A stretch of 64,000 nt of DNA from Stichopus chloronotus (GCA_021234535.1 SFZH01000008.1:4650001-4714000); one strand, 5' to 3'. Shown: positions 13,100 through 26,465, numbered from the stretch's first letter. Notes: generated from the sequence alone by a model not told the origin. Numbers and translations: made by a program.

Positions 13100-16000
13100 C
13101 TAATCAAGAGGGGGTAACTCACTGCAAGAACTTTCTTCCGGAAGCTTTACATATACAGCTTCTCACTGTTACTGAAGTGGGAGCCAGGACTCACCAAGAG
13201 GAGTCAAAAGGCCCTTGCCAGTCAAAGCTCAACCTTCGTAAAAACCAACACTGAATAGGTCACTCTCATCTGGCAATGCTACCAAACCCAGAAGCAAGGA
13301 TGAGTCTCAGGTCAACCAGAACTGACGAGAAGTTCCATAAGAAAGACAGCAAAATGCACGCTTCCTGATGAAGGAAATCCCAAAGGTACGAGAAGATGAA
13401 GGCATGGGGAGATTCCAATGCTGTCACCTGTAAGACCTGAGCACTATGGGGATCATGACTGCCCTGAAATCATTGGTCCTTCGTCAGGAGGCCACCGCTG
13501 GCACTGCCAAAGCAATGATCTGTACAGTCCAACAAGATATCATATCCTTAGATAGCACAGGCAAAGGGCTTGCTGGGATATAAAGAAAAGCATATATAGC
13601 ATTTGTCACAGACTGGGTATGTCTGTGCAAACACCACTTCAGCTGTTGGAACATACACCAGACATTATCGTCTGCAACTGAGAGAGTGCCAATGGAGATA
13701 AGGGCTAGCAAGAAGTCAGCTAAGTAGTTCTCCATCAAGAAGGTTGGGTCTTCACAAGCAGCACCACATGCGGTTCCCACATAAGGGGGCCCGGAAGGGT
13801 AGACAAAGCCTGCACAGCACTTCCGTTATCTGGCAGAGGCTGCTGCCACCAGAAAAGATTGCAGTCAATGACAATTCCAGCAAGAAGCGAAAAGTGAGAA
13901 ATTTAAACGATGGAGAGCCCAGCATGCAAAGAAATGACATCACATCCCAGAGAGGCACTAAGGAACAGACATGGGGCTTTTCCAAGACCATAGCCAATAT
14001 CAGAACTGGAGGTCCAGAGGATTTGCCAATGAGACAATCGATCCCTCCAGGAAGTCCAACAGCCATTTGATACTCCTTAACAGAGTTCACCTGCTGCCCT
14101 GAAGACAACAAATGTGTCAGAAAGTCTGCCATGTCTGCAGCAGACACTGAGGATGGAGGAACCTGTCAACCATTGCACCATTCTCAATATATACGCAGAA
14201 GGATAGAATAATGCCTTCCACAGGCTGCCAGCAAGATAGCCTCCTCCAAAAGGTTCTCCCCTTGGAGGAAATGACACACAAATTCAGGCAGCAACAGTTG
14301 CAAGAGAGATCAAAACCACAGCTACAATCTTGGACAAAATTGTTGGGACAACTTCTTGTATGTTGCAAGTATAATACTGAACTTTAGGTGAGAGGATAAC
14401 ATGAAACCCCATGCCTCTTTCCAACGTTGCACTATAGGAGTGAATGTACATTTTGAACAGAGATCCTACAGCCAACATTGAACAGGCAAGCGGGGTGTCC
14501 CAAGGTATTTTGTCCAAGATTGTATGCAGAATGCCAGTTTCGGACAATCAGGAACACTTCACAACCCAAAGCACGTGCCTTTCTCGACCACACTCACCAC
14601 CAGAGGAAAGGAGGTCAAGGCGCATTCCTGAATGTAGGACCATTATTGTACAAGCATGTTTAGAGTTTATGGTACATGCATCACAAACTAGGTGAGGTTA
14701 ACATAATGAGCCAAAGATTAGACGTCTATCTCTGGGAAGGCCAAAACCAGTCACCTGCACATTGAGTGACTACTCAATGGCCCCACAGATGCAAGACAGG
14801 ATGCCTGCAACCAAATTATCCATCCACGGTACGTGGACTGCTCATAGAGACACATCATGTACCACGAATTACTGGAACAGCTTTGTCACTAACCACAAGG
14901 ACAAGGACCTGATCCAGCCCAAGTGATTGAAGCAAGACACAACTGTCAGTTTTGCAATGGACAAGAATCACTCAGGCCCAGTAGGCAAAGGACCAGGAAG
15001 ACTACAAGCAGCTCCAAGATGTTTATATTCTCCCATTGAGACCTTCCTCCATGTGTGTGCTATACTGTAGAAGTGTCTTGTGTGTATGCTCAGCAGCCAT
15101 CCAGGCTCATGTCTGTCATCAAGATGGATAGCAGGTTTGGTACAACTGGGATTCACAGAACAGGTTAGGCAGGTTCACATAAGATGCCAGGGCTAAGCAT
15201 CATCCTCACTGGAAAAGTACTCTGAGGGCTCACGAAGAGTACCTCCAGAAGGAGGTCATGTTCTGGCACCGAAGTCACAGCTACAGCTACCAGGTCCAAC
15301 TGGAGGACATCAAGCAAATCTTAGAAGGTGGTGGGGGAATTTGCAGTGCCATTGGCCACTCCAAAAGTTCCAAAGAGAGAGTCTCTTGGAGACAATGAGT
15401 AGAGGTGAGGTCTTTTTTGGTGCTTAACTTTCTGCCGCACCAGGAAATGACCCCTAGGGTGGTATGGCCGATACAGTGATGCATATCTTGAAGAACCTAG
15501 ACTCTCTGAGACAGCCCCATGCCTGGATGGGGGTTAGGCACTGGTGCCATTTGTCACCAAAAATGTTTGCATTCATAGTGGAAACTGACTTGTGGGGACC
15601 ACACATATGTTTGGACTTGCCGAGGGTGACTTGCAGGAGCCCAAGTCACCCCAGAGACAATCCAAGAGCTCTCACTTACAGGGGGTCAGGCCTTCGCTGC
15701 TAGACACAACACCTCACTACCTCATGTGAGGGCACCACAGGCTGACATGAAGGAGGGGTTATCAGGTGTAGTGAACTATTACTGTCATGAAGACATTTTT
15801 CAGTTTCAGAATGACACTGGTAACAAAGTGCCACAGTGATAGGGAAGTCAGAAAAAACAAACAGAATACAAGATAAGACAAATTATGCAAAACAATGAAA
15901 TGGCAGGGGTGGATGCAACACCACAGTCCCAAAGAGGAACACCCAGGGTCAATTCTAGGTGATAGCTAAGGAACTTCGCTTACACACAACCATCACAAAC

Positions 16001-16930
16001 CCACCCCAGTCTTCACTGCAGAAACACAGGTCAAGAACCTACACCAAAAAAAAAAACCACAGGCCAGGGGTAGAGGGCCAAGTAAGACCACTCCACCTCT
16101 CCAGGCGTGCTCACTGAGAGCAAAATCTAGTGCATCTGAAGGCAGATGGCTATGCCACCCCTGGCAAAATCCCACCCTACATAGCTCTTCAGCAGGGCCA
16201 ACAAGGGCCCAACTACTGGCAGCCCAACAGGAAATGTACACTATCATCAAACTGAAGTACCTGCAGTTCAACCATAGAAGGCCTGGGCAGTTGGAGACCA
16301 CATCTATAGATGAAGCAAGAAAGAGCTCAAAGACCTTTTAGCTGAAAACATTTTGGTCCTGCTCACCGACAAAAGTACAAGTGTGACCACCTTGACCCTC
16401 AGGAAGGAAGGGCCATGCCACACACAAGCTTCCTAAAACCCCTTTGACAGAGATGAGAAAAGCATGAGAAGCAACTACGACATCTAGGGTCTGTAATACA
16501 AAATAATTGAACTAGCCTGGATTAATATTGAGCTAATATACTTTATAACCAAGCTAAACCAAGAAACAAAAATAACCTCTATCGTAATGAAAGGGAACCA
16601 ATTGCCCCTACAAAAGGTCTCGCACAGAACAGTGAGAGGTCTCCGAGAACAGGAGGAGCAGTAAAAGGACACAAAGGACCTGCAAAAGACCTCGATGCAA
16701 CCACAACCCAAGGCAGGCCAGAGATCCATCAGGAGGAAATTAAAAACCTTGCCCTCCTTCAGGCAAATGTGGCCAAGGGGTAAAAATGGTACAAACTCAC
16801 AGAAGAGAGGTCCCTTTGTAATGAATAGCTGGGCAAGAAACATCATAGAAGTGACATGCCTCACACTGTATGGATGTGACAAGAAAAGAACAACCACATC
16901 AAAGTACTAATTCTACCAGATGGGTAAGTG
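13100..16930 (-). mobile_element. Strongly decayed DIRS-like retrotransposon
   Basis: Minus-strand reading shows scattered matches to the order expected in a DIRS element. SAADMADFLTHLLSSGQQV (around 14147-14090) matches the start of a DIRS tyrosine recombinase, compared with SAPDLANFFCELFREGKQIS in the better copy. Upstream on this strand, LQAVHVPWMDNLVAG near 14850-14800 matches the RNase H end (xAxHxPGxxNxLADxLSR). A segment near 13430-13400 resembles the recombinase SAWKTPSSLVS motif. Stops and frameshifts are frequent and no terminal repeats were found. Borders are approximate. Confidence 0.55.
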
Positions 16931-17201
16931 TAGTCCCAAGGCCCATGACTGGCTACAATAGTTTACAAGGTGATCATTTTTCTTTTGTGACTTAGGCATA
17001 GTTTGCAGAGGAAAATGTATGCAGTATCTAAAGAGAGTAAGAAGTTCCATAAGTAAGTCATTAAATTCAGGATGTATGATTGTTAAAAAAAATGTTGTGA
17101 TGCTTTCTTTTCTTTTTAAAGTTTAAGCTAATACTAAGAGAGTTTTCAAAAATTTAAGAAACCAGCAATACTGATATCCAACTGGTTACTAATTATCTTA
17201 C

Positions 17202-17325
17202 CAGATAATTTTATGAAGTCAAACTTTGTTCCTTTGGCACCTTTATTTAGGATTGTTATGGTCTGCCTGAGAGTCTCACCAATAACCTGGGCACCAAAGT
17301 CCACAGAATCATTTGCTACTGAAAT
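17202..17325 (-). CDS. CFAP74: CFAP74-like exon 6 of window (second ASH domain)
   Basis: This 124-bp exon starts in phase 0 and ends in phase 1. It encodes ISVANDSVDFGAQVIGETLR and then QTITILNKGAKGTKFDFIKLS. The acceptor is TGTTTACAG and the donor is TTATCTG followed by GTAAGA. The DFGxxVIGETxxxTITxxNxGxxGTKF pattern starts a new ASH/PapD-like domain directly after the KKCD end of the first domain. That tandem arrangement fits CFAP74/HYDIN-class axonemal proteins. Confidence 0.85.
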
Positions 17326-17807
17326 CTGTAAACATATACAAAGAAATTCTTTACTCTTTATGATAATGAACGTAATACTAGTTTTTCAGCAAATAGTTGC
17401 CTTATCTAAGAAGTTTCTATCATTTTCCTTTAACATTGTGGCCCTTCACAACCTGGTACAATATATTTCACAATACATTTTAACTTAATAGTGCTCATAA
17501 ACATACAAAATTCCTCATGACAAAATCAGTAATAAACGTTTGAAAACAGGCAATTGCAATAGTTTTACTAATTTAACTTTCTGATAAGTGTAGTCTGTGA
17601 CTTGTACCAAAGTATGAAGTAACTTCACGATTGCAAAGAAGCCATTTTGTCTAACTGCACCGTCAAAAACAAATTGATGCTGCTATTGAGGCAGTCCCTT
17701 AACCAGTGAAACCAGTGTTAACTAAATTCTGCAAAGATTCCCTAAGTTATGGTTTGTTGAAAGGTATGAAGATAGAAATTTGCAGCTAAATGCATCAGTA
17801 AACTTAC

Positions 17808-17897
17808 ATCACACTTCTTGGTGGTGCAGTGAACAGGGACACTGAAACGACCAGTTTGAGCCAAAAAGTGGACCTCACCAAACAAATCTTCATTAAT
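17808..17897 (-). CDS. CFAP74: CFAP74-like exon 5 of window (end of first ASH domain)
   Basis: This 90-bp phase-0 exon encodes 30 residues: INEDLFGEVHFLAQTGRFSV followed by PVHCTTKKCD. The acceptor is CCTTTTCAG and the donor is TGTGAT followed by GTAAGT. It supplies the last two strands of the first ASH domain. The FLAQTGxFSVP-x-CTTKKC signature is what I remember from CFAP74 of other animals. A 15.4-kb intron precedes it and a 482-bp intron follows. Confidence 0.85.
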
Positions 17898-18097
17898 CTG
17901 AAAAGGAATAAATGAGGATGAAATATTGAGAACTCTCACTCAGAATTTCATTTATGATCTGTACTCAGCCCTCAGCAAATTAAACAAATACATACCTAAC
18001 ATAATGGTTATTGCATTCAATATAGAGCACATCCATATGCACAATGATGATTATCAATGTTCTCCTTGCTGTAATACTTTGTTTTTATAATTACATT

Positions 18098-18660
18098 CTA
18101 ATGCTTGGTGAACTTATGACCCCCAGAAGGTTTCTTTTGGTCTGTGAGGTAGACTTGCATATATGTTGAATTTTTCAAAAGTGAGATGCTGTGTTTAAAG
18201 ATCCTATGTAATTTGATCTTTGGTGACCTCACCTGCAATGCAACTATGACATCAGCTGGTGTTTTATCTTTAGATGAAGTAGTGTTTGCAGTATCTTTGA
18301 AGTGTGATGTCACTGACCTTCAATGAACGGCGGTTGAGACCAGCAAGAAACAGATTTTTTTCAGTTCACTGTAATACATCATACTGTGATGTACGAAATC
18401 AGTTGAAGCTTGCATGAGTGAGATATTATGTTTACATGTTTCTGCAACTTCTGTAACTTGTGTTGACCTCAAATGAGCAAAACCACCATCACTGACATTT
18501 GGTTCAAGTTCCCTTATGATATATTATGTTTACAAGATTTCCACAATTAACCCTGCTGACCAAAAATGACATTTAATCTCAACCAAATGACAGGAATCAT
18601 CTCCTAAATATTGTTTACAGCAGTTATATACTAAGTATGAGATTGGTCTAAACTGGGCTT
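18098..18660 (+). repeat. Diverged TGACCTCA-containing monomers
   Basis: Two or three loosely related units carry TTTGGTGACCTCACCTGC, TGTTGACCTCAAATGAGC and GATATATTATGTTTACAAG. They belong to the same broad family as the arrays at 20-22 kb but are strongly decayed and have no hairpin end here. Confidence 0.4.
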
Positions 18661-18960
18661 ATGACCTTTCCATTTTTACAAGGAGCAGTAAAAAAAAAAA
18701 AGCACACACACACACCTCCATCATGATTGCAAACATTATGATTATCATTTGTAAAGAAAAATAACCAATGCTACATTTGCAATGACATAATTTACCATTA
18801 TTGATGATATAGTATTTCAACATAGGAGTGCAAGAGTTAGAAAATATTATGTGACTTTGATACAACCTTGCTGGCCAGTATGCCAAATTGCAAGGCACTG
18901 ACATTATGTGAAAACCTCTTACAGCTATAACTATGAGAAGACTTAAGGAAAACAATTTTA

Positions 18961-20015
18961 GTTAAAGTAACTGGAAATTGGTGACAGATTTCATGTGGTT
19001 AAAGTTAAAAAAGGGAGTAATATATCCTATGCACTGAAAGTGAAGTTCCTGTTAGTAACTCTTGTCATTGTCACCAATGACACTACCAAATACTGTATTA
19101 CAGTATCAATTTTACAGCCATTTGTGACATGTAAACTTATGCTATACAACAATAGGGGCAACCAGGGTTTGTCACAAGCAGAATTTTTTGGTGCACTGAC
19201 AGCAAGCACTGTCAATTTCTTTCATGTTCTTAGTTTTCATTGCTCTCTGCAGTAGACTATGGAGTAACTGCTGAATACCCTGGCCATTTTTTGCAGCAAA
19301 GATCCCAACAGTTATCATAAAAGAAAAATGTTTCAGCTTCAAACCATTTTGAGAATGATTCTGCATACATCAGTAGGGGGATTTGAGAATGTCCACTAAC
19401 ATTCTAGGAGAAAGTCCACTAACACTCTAGCCCAGTGTGGAATTATGGTTCCCTTGATAGGATTTTGACTGTGATGTCATTCTGAATGAGGTAATTCCTG
19501 TTTCAAGAAGGGGTTATTCTAAGAATGACTAGACATACAGAAAGCTTTCAAAATCCACAGGGAATCCGGTCAAGAGTGTAATCGCAGTCGCGGTCCTGGT
19601 GACCATTGGTTAAAACCATTTTGCAAAATTCATCTTTCCTACACATAGTTTTGGTAAAGTCTTGGTGGACTACTGGGAGTCCAATCTGGAGTGGAGTCAT
19701 GGTTGTGGTTGCAATGATGAAAACAAATTATGATTGAGATGTAACAGTGAATGAGGCAATAGGGGTATTATCTGTCCTACTGCCAACTAGTTGACCACAA
19801 CTGCACCCCCAGAGTCTCAGTGGTAAAGGTTTTGGGGGAGTTTGTTCTGTTGTACCTACAGTTGTTACTACGTTCACATTCCTAGTTCTCTTTGAGTGAA
19901 AACGTGTACTTTTCGGCCACACATAAATCACAAAGTCACAAAATGCAACTCTTATTTTTTTTTACCACTTCCATGAGTTCAATCATCTCGGGGTGAATAG
20001 GTGTACTTTATTTTG
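18961..20015. other. Intron without recognised elements
   Basis: Part of the 15.4-kb intron upstream of exon 5 (transcriptionally). I see no supported feature. Confidence 0.35.
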
Positions 20016-20019
20016 ACAA

Positions 20020-22225
20020 GAAAGTCAATGGACTCTGTGATTCCTTGCCAATATTTATTATGAACAAAGGAAAAAAACCATCACACTCACCTTACCCTCC
20101 TTAAGATACCATGATTATGAAGTTTTCAAAGGATCATTTTTGCTGAACTCATGTGACCTTTGACCATCATAAAAAACTGTCAGACATCATCTACTCATCA
20201 AGAGCTGCCAATTTTACCAATGAGAAGTTCCAGCACAAATCAGTCACTGATATATCTTCTTTACAAGGTCTTCAACCTTCTGCCTCTGGTGACCTCCAAG
20301 GACCTCCATGAAAAACAATGGAATCATCTACTTATAATGGCCAAATTACATTAAGTTTGAAGTTCCAGCAACTTTTCCTTCTGGAGATACTGTGTTTACA
20401 AGGTTTCTAAACTATGACCTCTACTGACCGTGTGTGACCTTTGATCTCATTAAAACATGACAGAGATCATCTACTCATCAACAGAAACCAAGGTTAAGAG
20501 TTTGAAGTTCCTGCAACTTTCAGCAATTGAGATACCTGACTTAATAGGTTTTCAGAGTTTCTCCTCTAGTGACCTCAAATCCTCCAATGACGTTTGATCT
20601 ACCTGGACAAGAGTAGGGAAAAACTACTAACAATGGACTACCTACACACCAACTTTGATGCTCAAGTAACTTTCCCTCATTAATATACCATGTTTACAAG
20701 GTTTTCAAGCTATGTCCTGTACTGACCCCATGTGACCTTTGACCTCATCAAAACTTGACAACGATCATCTACCTGTTAAGTGCTTCCAATTGTTTACATC
20801 TGTAGTTCCAGCAACTTTCAATTGCTGAGATATCGTCCTTACAGGGGAAATCAGGGTTTATTTTCACAATTTATTTCACTACAATTCCCCACCTTATCGC
20901 ACAATGAGTTATAACTAACAAATATGATCAAGATAATCTCAAACATGTGGACAGTTTCAAAAAAAGAGTCAAATTCACAAAAAATCAGTGAAGAACTCCC
21001 AAAGTCTGTAACATCCATGTTCATCGAATCAAATAAGAACATTCAATACTATCCTCTTTTCAAGGTATGAGGAGGTGGGGCTTCCTACTTTATACGTAGC
21101 CTACGTGTGCTGTTTGTATCATCAACTATCACTAAACTCTTGTTTACTTTGCATTGCGTGATGCACGAACAGCATGGGAACCGTAAACATTCAGTTATGT
21201 TTATTCATATACCGTCATCTCAGTATTACGCTGTCATTGGTCATTGTATAGAGCAGGCTGTCTTGTCTTGTACATGAATGTTTATTTTTTGTACCCGACA
21301 AATATTAAGAGTTCTCATTCAACAGTAATTAATACAATAATTACCGTTTCTTCTACCTTCAAACACCTCTCCAACATCTCTATCTTTCGGTGAACAATCA
21401 GTTTAGAAAGGAAAATCAACTAAAGGTGAACTTTCTCAGTCAAACCCTGATTTCCCCTTTAATAGCTTTTCAGACTTTCTCCTCTGGTGACCTCACATGA
21501 CCTTTGACATACTTGGGAAAGAATAGGAATCTACTCACACCTAGGAACGAACTACACCTAGGTACGTACCTAGGTACGAACTTTGAAGTTCAGGTAACTT
21601 TCTCTCACTGAGATACTGTGCTTAAAAAGTTTTCAAGCTATGTCCTCTACTGAACTCATGTGACATTTGACCTTATCAAACTTGACAGAGATCATATACT
21701 CATCAAGTGCTACCAATGATTTAAGTTTGAAGTTCAGGCAGCTTTCAGTTGCTGAGATATCCTTCTTAACAGGTTTCCAGACTTTCCCCTTTGGCGACCT
21801 CAAATGGCCTTTGACCTACCTGATAAAGAAATGAGATCATCAATTCTCTATGAACTACCTACACATCAACTCTGAAGTTCAAGCAACTTTTGCTTTTTAT
21901 GATATCATGTTTACACACCAAGGCGTCAAACACACACAAACACACACAAAAGTCAACATTACACATGGAGTGTGACAACTACATTGAATTTTGCTTTGTT
22001 ATTTCTTCCGGAACCCTAACCCTAATAATGCACTCCCTATGGCTGTTTTTCTGAGGACTTGGGAAATTTATAGAAAATCTCTCTGAGGACGTGCAATTCT
22101 TTTGTTCACATCCTCTGAAAGTATTTCAACACAAAGGCACACACACACAAACATGCACACACACACGCACCCACACACGCCATCACCATCACATAGATTC
22201 CTTGCCTGCATTTGGCAAAAGAATA
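20020..22225 (+). repeat. Monomer array element, longest copy, with nested MITE
   Basis: The 5' end reads GTGATTCCTTGCCAATATTT at about 20037. Tandem monomers follow with the order TTGAGATACCATG-TTTACAAGGTTTTCAAAC, TGACCTCATGTGACCTTTGAC, then AGAGATCATCTACTCATCAA, and a perfect DR1 site at 20733-20745. A CA microsatellite lies at about 22137-22180. An imperfect terminal hairpin starts at 22196 (GATTCCTTGCC..GGCAAAAGAAT). A TTAA-flanked element is inserted at 20843-21458, splitting one monomer. Confidence 0.6.
20843..21458. mobile_element. TTAA-flanked non-autonomous DNA element, copy 1
   Basis: This 616-bp insertion has perfect 17-bp terminal inverted repeats, AGGGGAAATCAGGGTTT at the left and its inverse at the right. 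TTAC (20839-20842) and TTAA (21459-21462) flank it, consistent with a TTAA target-site duplication with one change, as in piggyBac-type elements. The neighbouring monomers show the uninterrupted version (TATCCTTCTTAACAGG-like), which fixes the borders. It has no coding capacity. Confidence 0.7.
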
Positions 22226-24080
22226 AAAGATGCACTTCTTCAAATTTCTAAGGTTATGGAACAAGAGTATCAATGTTGCAGTGGTTCAACTATACAATGC
22301 ACAGTGGGATGTAGAAGGGATGTAAGGACAAAGAAACCTAACACATTTTCTGCAGGTTAATTAGATAGAGTTCCATACAGTATATAAATATCATCAAACT
22401 TCAAAGCTAAAGAGTAAGATCAGCAAACAAGAACAGCAAATGGATTTCCTGCCATACAGATAAATTGTAAGTCTTATGTATCACCATCATGGCAAGTGTA
22501 TACAAATGCTAATACTTGAGTTATCATGTTAATATTTTGATGTTTCAAAGCTTTGACACAAAGTGACCTTCTACCTCCTCTTCAAGCAACAGGGATCACC
22601 TACTACCCTATAGTATGGTCATGTACATGCTAATATGATTTTAGCGCTGTGGAAGAGAAGATAAAGGTGGTGGTATTTGAAACAAAGAAGCTTAGCGAGA
22701 CGGAAGTACAGTACGGGCTTGGATTTCTGGCTGGGTCCGAGTACTGTAAGGTCTAACCTTTTCCTTTCTGAAGTGACTTAGTTAAACAAGACCTCCATGC
22801 GCTCTGTGGTTCCTTGCGTGATTATTTTAACTGTAGTCCTTTAGTTTTAACTATGGATAATCCACAATTTATCACATCCCAAATGCACTCCACTACTATA
22901 GTACTTATCTGAACTAGAAGGCAGCATGCAATTTCCTTTATCAAACTTGAAAAAAAAAGGAATGCTGGCTATTGCAGGAATAATCTCAACAAATCAATAG
23001 GAATGTTAGCAACCATCAATTGAAACCTGTCTTTCCCTTCTGTTGACCTATATTTTCAAACAGGGAATAAATGTCTAAATAGCAAGCTCCATCTCTGACT
23101 TGACTGACCCCAGAGGAGGAAGGTGATTGATAGGAACACAGGTGACTTACTTCTTCCAAAACATACAAATACTGATAAACTTACTATATTGTGAGAGGAC
23201 TTACCTATTTAATGATTGAATATTACAAGTTCAGCAGCACGCTATAAATAATGAAAGCAAATGAATGGCAGTATAGACCCTTAGTCCCTAGAAATGCTGA
23301 TCAGCCAAAGGCAGCGACTACTATAGTACCAATATGAAAAATCCTCAACACTGTAACACAATTACTGTGTTTGGAAATTGGAATATAGTGTTCACGTTTT
23401 GACCATTTGACGCTTGTATTCATCATGTGGTACACCCACTGTGTGAAGCAACAATGAGATCTGCCCAAACTTCAGATATCGTGTTTGAGATATCGTGAGA
23501 TAGCTTGAGATGTCGTGTTTACAACTTGGCTTCTTGCTCTTTGATTGATATTGCTAGTGGAAGTGACAAGCCTTTGATTTCAACCAAAAAATCAGGGTTT
23601 TTGCAATGAATGTGGTCCAGTTATATCATAATATATCAGTTTCATTGAAGCTTCTTCTCTTGTGATATAGTTCAGTGATTGATTTTAAAAAATTTACAAT
23701 GTTTAAGGACAACCACTGTATGAAATCTGGCTGTCCTCAAAAAATGATAGTCCTGCACTGAAAAAATATGCAATTAAGTTGTGGTAATCTAGCCAAGATT
23801 ACTGAAACAGCCGATGGTGCGTATCTTGATCTATCTCTTTAGGGGAAGCTTTGTTTTCTCTGTCTGTTTTCCTTTATTTTGAAGGGGGCTCAACATCCTT
23901 GACAAACCACCTGGCAGAAATCTTATCCTTATTTGAAAATGGGTGTACTTAGGGATCCATATAATGTCAAAAGCAACATTGTAATTGTAAAGGTATTTAC
24001 CACCATTTGGGTGGGGTCAATGCATGGGTCTATATATGGGAGGCCATTGTCTGGGTTTAAAGGCAGTAATCTCCAAAAAA
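22226..24080. other. Intron without recognised elements
   Basis: AT-rich sequence within the 15.4-kb intron. A TCGTGTTTGAGATATCGTGAG-like patch near 23480-23525 may be a remnant of the monomer family. Nothing else is supported. Confidence 0.3.
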
Positions 24081-24082
24081 TG

Positions 24083-24690
24083 TTGCACTTTTGAGGAGTC
24101 CAGGTCCAACTGACACTATGCTACCATTATCATCCCAAGTGGACAGCTAGTGGACAAAGGAGGCGGCTTGATAAGGGAGGAAAGGAGAAAGTAAATTTCA
24201 AGTAGGCCTTAAACTTTTTAGGAGTGCCTGTGAATTCTTTTACCCATTCCCCTATGGCTATGGACAACAATATCATGACTGAGATTGATATCATGTCCAT
24301 TGGTTTAGAGTGATGAGTTTGAAATGATTTCTCCTAACACCAGTGGGCCTTCAAGTTTCTTAAGTTGAATGTACAAACTTTTGATACAAAATAAGTTATC
24401 CTGTCCATGATGACCCATTAACACTTATCAATAATTAAGACAATAAATAAAGCATTTACACACACTTTGAATAAAAATCACTTGAAAATCTTAGAAATTT
24501 AGACTCTGTTCTTCTACATTAATGTTTAGCACATGTGTTGGTTAGTTTCTAGTTCAGGCATATACATTTCATGTTAGGCAACAAAGAAAGTTCCACGCCA
24601 CGGCTGAAAATATACCTCGTAGGAGGGACCTTCCAAGCAAGTACTGTACATGTATTGCAGATTGTTAGTTTAGGGTCTTTTGAATATAAC
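24083..24690 (+). repeat. Dispersed repeat, copy A
   Basis: This segment is a diverged relative of 55527-56165. Shared runs include TTGCACTTTTG, CAGTGGACAAA-like text, CCTGTGAATTCTTT.CCCAT, ATGACTGAGATTG-like text, CATGTGTTGGTTAG and CATGTTAGGCAAC, in the same order. No terminal repeats or coding sequence were found, so the element type is unknown. Confidence 0.6.
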
Positions 24691-25239
24691 ATGTTAAATG
24701 TTTTTGACATTCATGACTGACTCTTTTTTTTTCTTTTGATATATTTGATGATTGATCTTGCTTTGCTGACCAGTTGGGCCTAACATAGTATTGAGGCTAC
24801 AGTATAAAGTGAAAATTTGGACCAATTTGGACCATTTGACATCTGATGATTATGTATTCAACACATGGTTGAGAGCACTACAATTAGTGAAATTGGTTCG
24901 TGTTTTTCAGGACTGGAATCTCTGACTTTCCAGAGTCTAAATTTTAAAACTATACATACATTTGTCACAATTTCACTAGGCCATATGTAAAATTATTTCC
25001 ATGTTATCATCTCATACCTATAAGTAGTATACAAGGAGGAGATGAACATGTACTTACTTGAGCTGTTAAAGTCGCCAAAAATGACACTTAAATGGTAGTC
25101 CACCTTGCACCCCTTGTAGTATTCAACCTAAACGTGGTGGGTCAGTAGCCCTTATGTGGGAGTACCTCATAATATACAAACCACCTGGATCAGGATTATC
25201 CACTGGGGATAGGGGGTGAGAAGGGGGTAACACAAATGT

Positions 25240-26465
25240 TTGTGTGTGCATGCATGGGTGGGTGTGTGAGTGTGTGTGTCTGTACAACCAAAATTGTCTC
25301 ACGATCTCCTCCTAGACGTTATGTCGGATAAACTTCAAACTTTGTGGGCACCGGGGTATGTCATATAGTGTCAGCCTGATTGATGACATCAAAGGTCAAA
25401 GTTCACAGGTCATGATGACCAAAATCACATTTTTAGCATGATCTCTAAGCGTGAATATCCTGAAGTTATACAACTACCATATATGGAAAGCAGAAAATAC
25501 AAGAAATTATTTTAAAACTATTGATGCCATCACAAGGTCAAAGGTCATATGATTAAAGGTCAAATCGGCAAAAGGTTCTAAATAGTTTGTCACGATCTCC
25601 TCCTAGATGGTAAGTCAGATGAACCTCAAACTTGGTGAATAGGTGTCTGGGTATGAGGTGTAAAGTCCAGCCGAGCGATGATGTCATAGGTTAAAGAGAT
25701 CATAGGTCATAAAAATGAAAATCACATTTTTCACATTATCTCACTGTTTGAACATCCTAGAGTTATTAAACTACCATACATGGAAAGAAGGCAATACAAG
25801 AAATGTTTTTAGAACACTGATGATGTCACAAGGTCAAAGGTTATGTGATTAAAGGTCAAATTAGCAAAAATGCTCTACAAAGTGTGTTACAATATCCTCC
25901 TAGACGGTAAATAGGATGAACTTCAAACTTGGTGGAGAGGTGTCAGGGTATGTCATATAGGGTCCACCTACCTGATGACATCATAGTTCAAAGGTCAAAG
26001 GTTGCAGGACATGAAAACGAAAAACACATTTTTAGCATTACTTCAATGTGTGAATATCCTAGAGTGATAAAATTACCATAAATGGAAAGAACACAACAAG
26101 ACTTTCTTTTAAAATATTGATGACATCACCAGGTCAGAGGTCATAGGTCACAGGTCACAAAGACAAAAACAAACTTTTAGCATTTTCTCTATGTGAGAAT
26201 ATTATAGGAGTTGTAATCTACCATGTACAGACAGTAGAGAATATAAGAAATTTTTGGAAAATTTGATGACATCACAAGGTCAAAGGTCACATGGTTGAAT
26301 GTCAAAACCGCAAAAAATGCTATGAAAAGTGTGTCTCCATGGACTCCTAGACAATAAGTCGGATGGACTTCAAACTTGGTGGGTGAGTGGGTGGGTGCCT
26401 GGCTGTGAGATGTAGTTCCCAAATGCCTGATGACCACAAAGGTCAAGGGCAAAGATCATGATTAC
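25240..26465 (-). repeat. Tandem array of ~290-bp monomers, reverse orientation, with TG microsatellite
   Basis: A TG-rich microsatellite at about 25242-25283 is followed by copies starting near 25300, 25588 and 25885. A partial extra unit and another start near 26331 follow. Each unit holds CTCCTAGACGGTAAGTCGGA-like text, a CTTCAAACTTGGTGG phrase, and AGGTCAAAGGTCA. Perfect AGGTCAAAGGTCA occurs at 25535-25547 and 26277-26289. The microsatellite at the left end implies the reverse orientation of the other arrays, with a longer monomer. Confidence 0.65.

Noticed and set aside
12819..13103. 94-codon plus-strand open frame next to the decayed DIRS copy
   Set aside because: No family motif, and the adjacent element reads on the opposite strand.
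22010..22026. CCCTAACCCTAA, telomere-like
   Set aside because: Only two units, not TTAGGG-repeat length, and inside an array element. Chance is sufficient.
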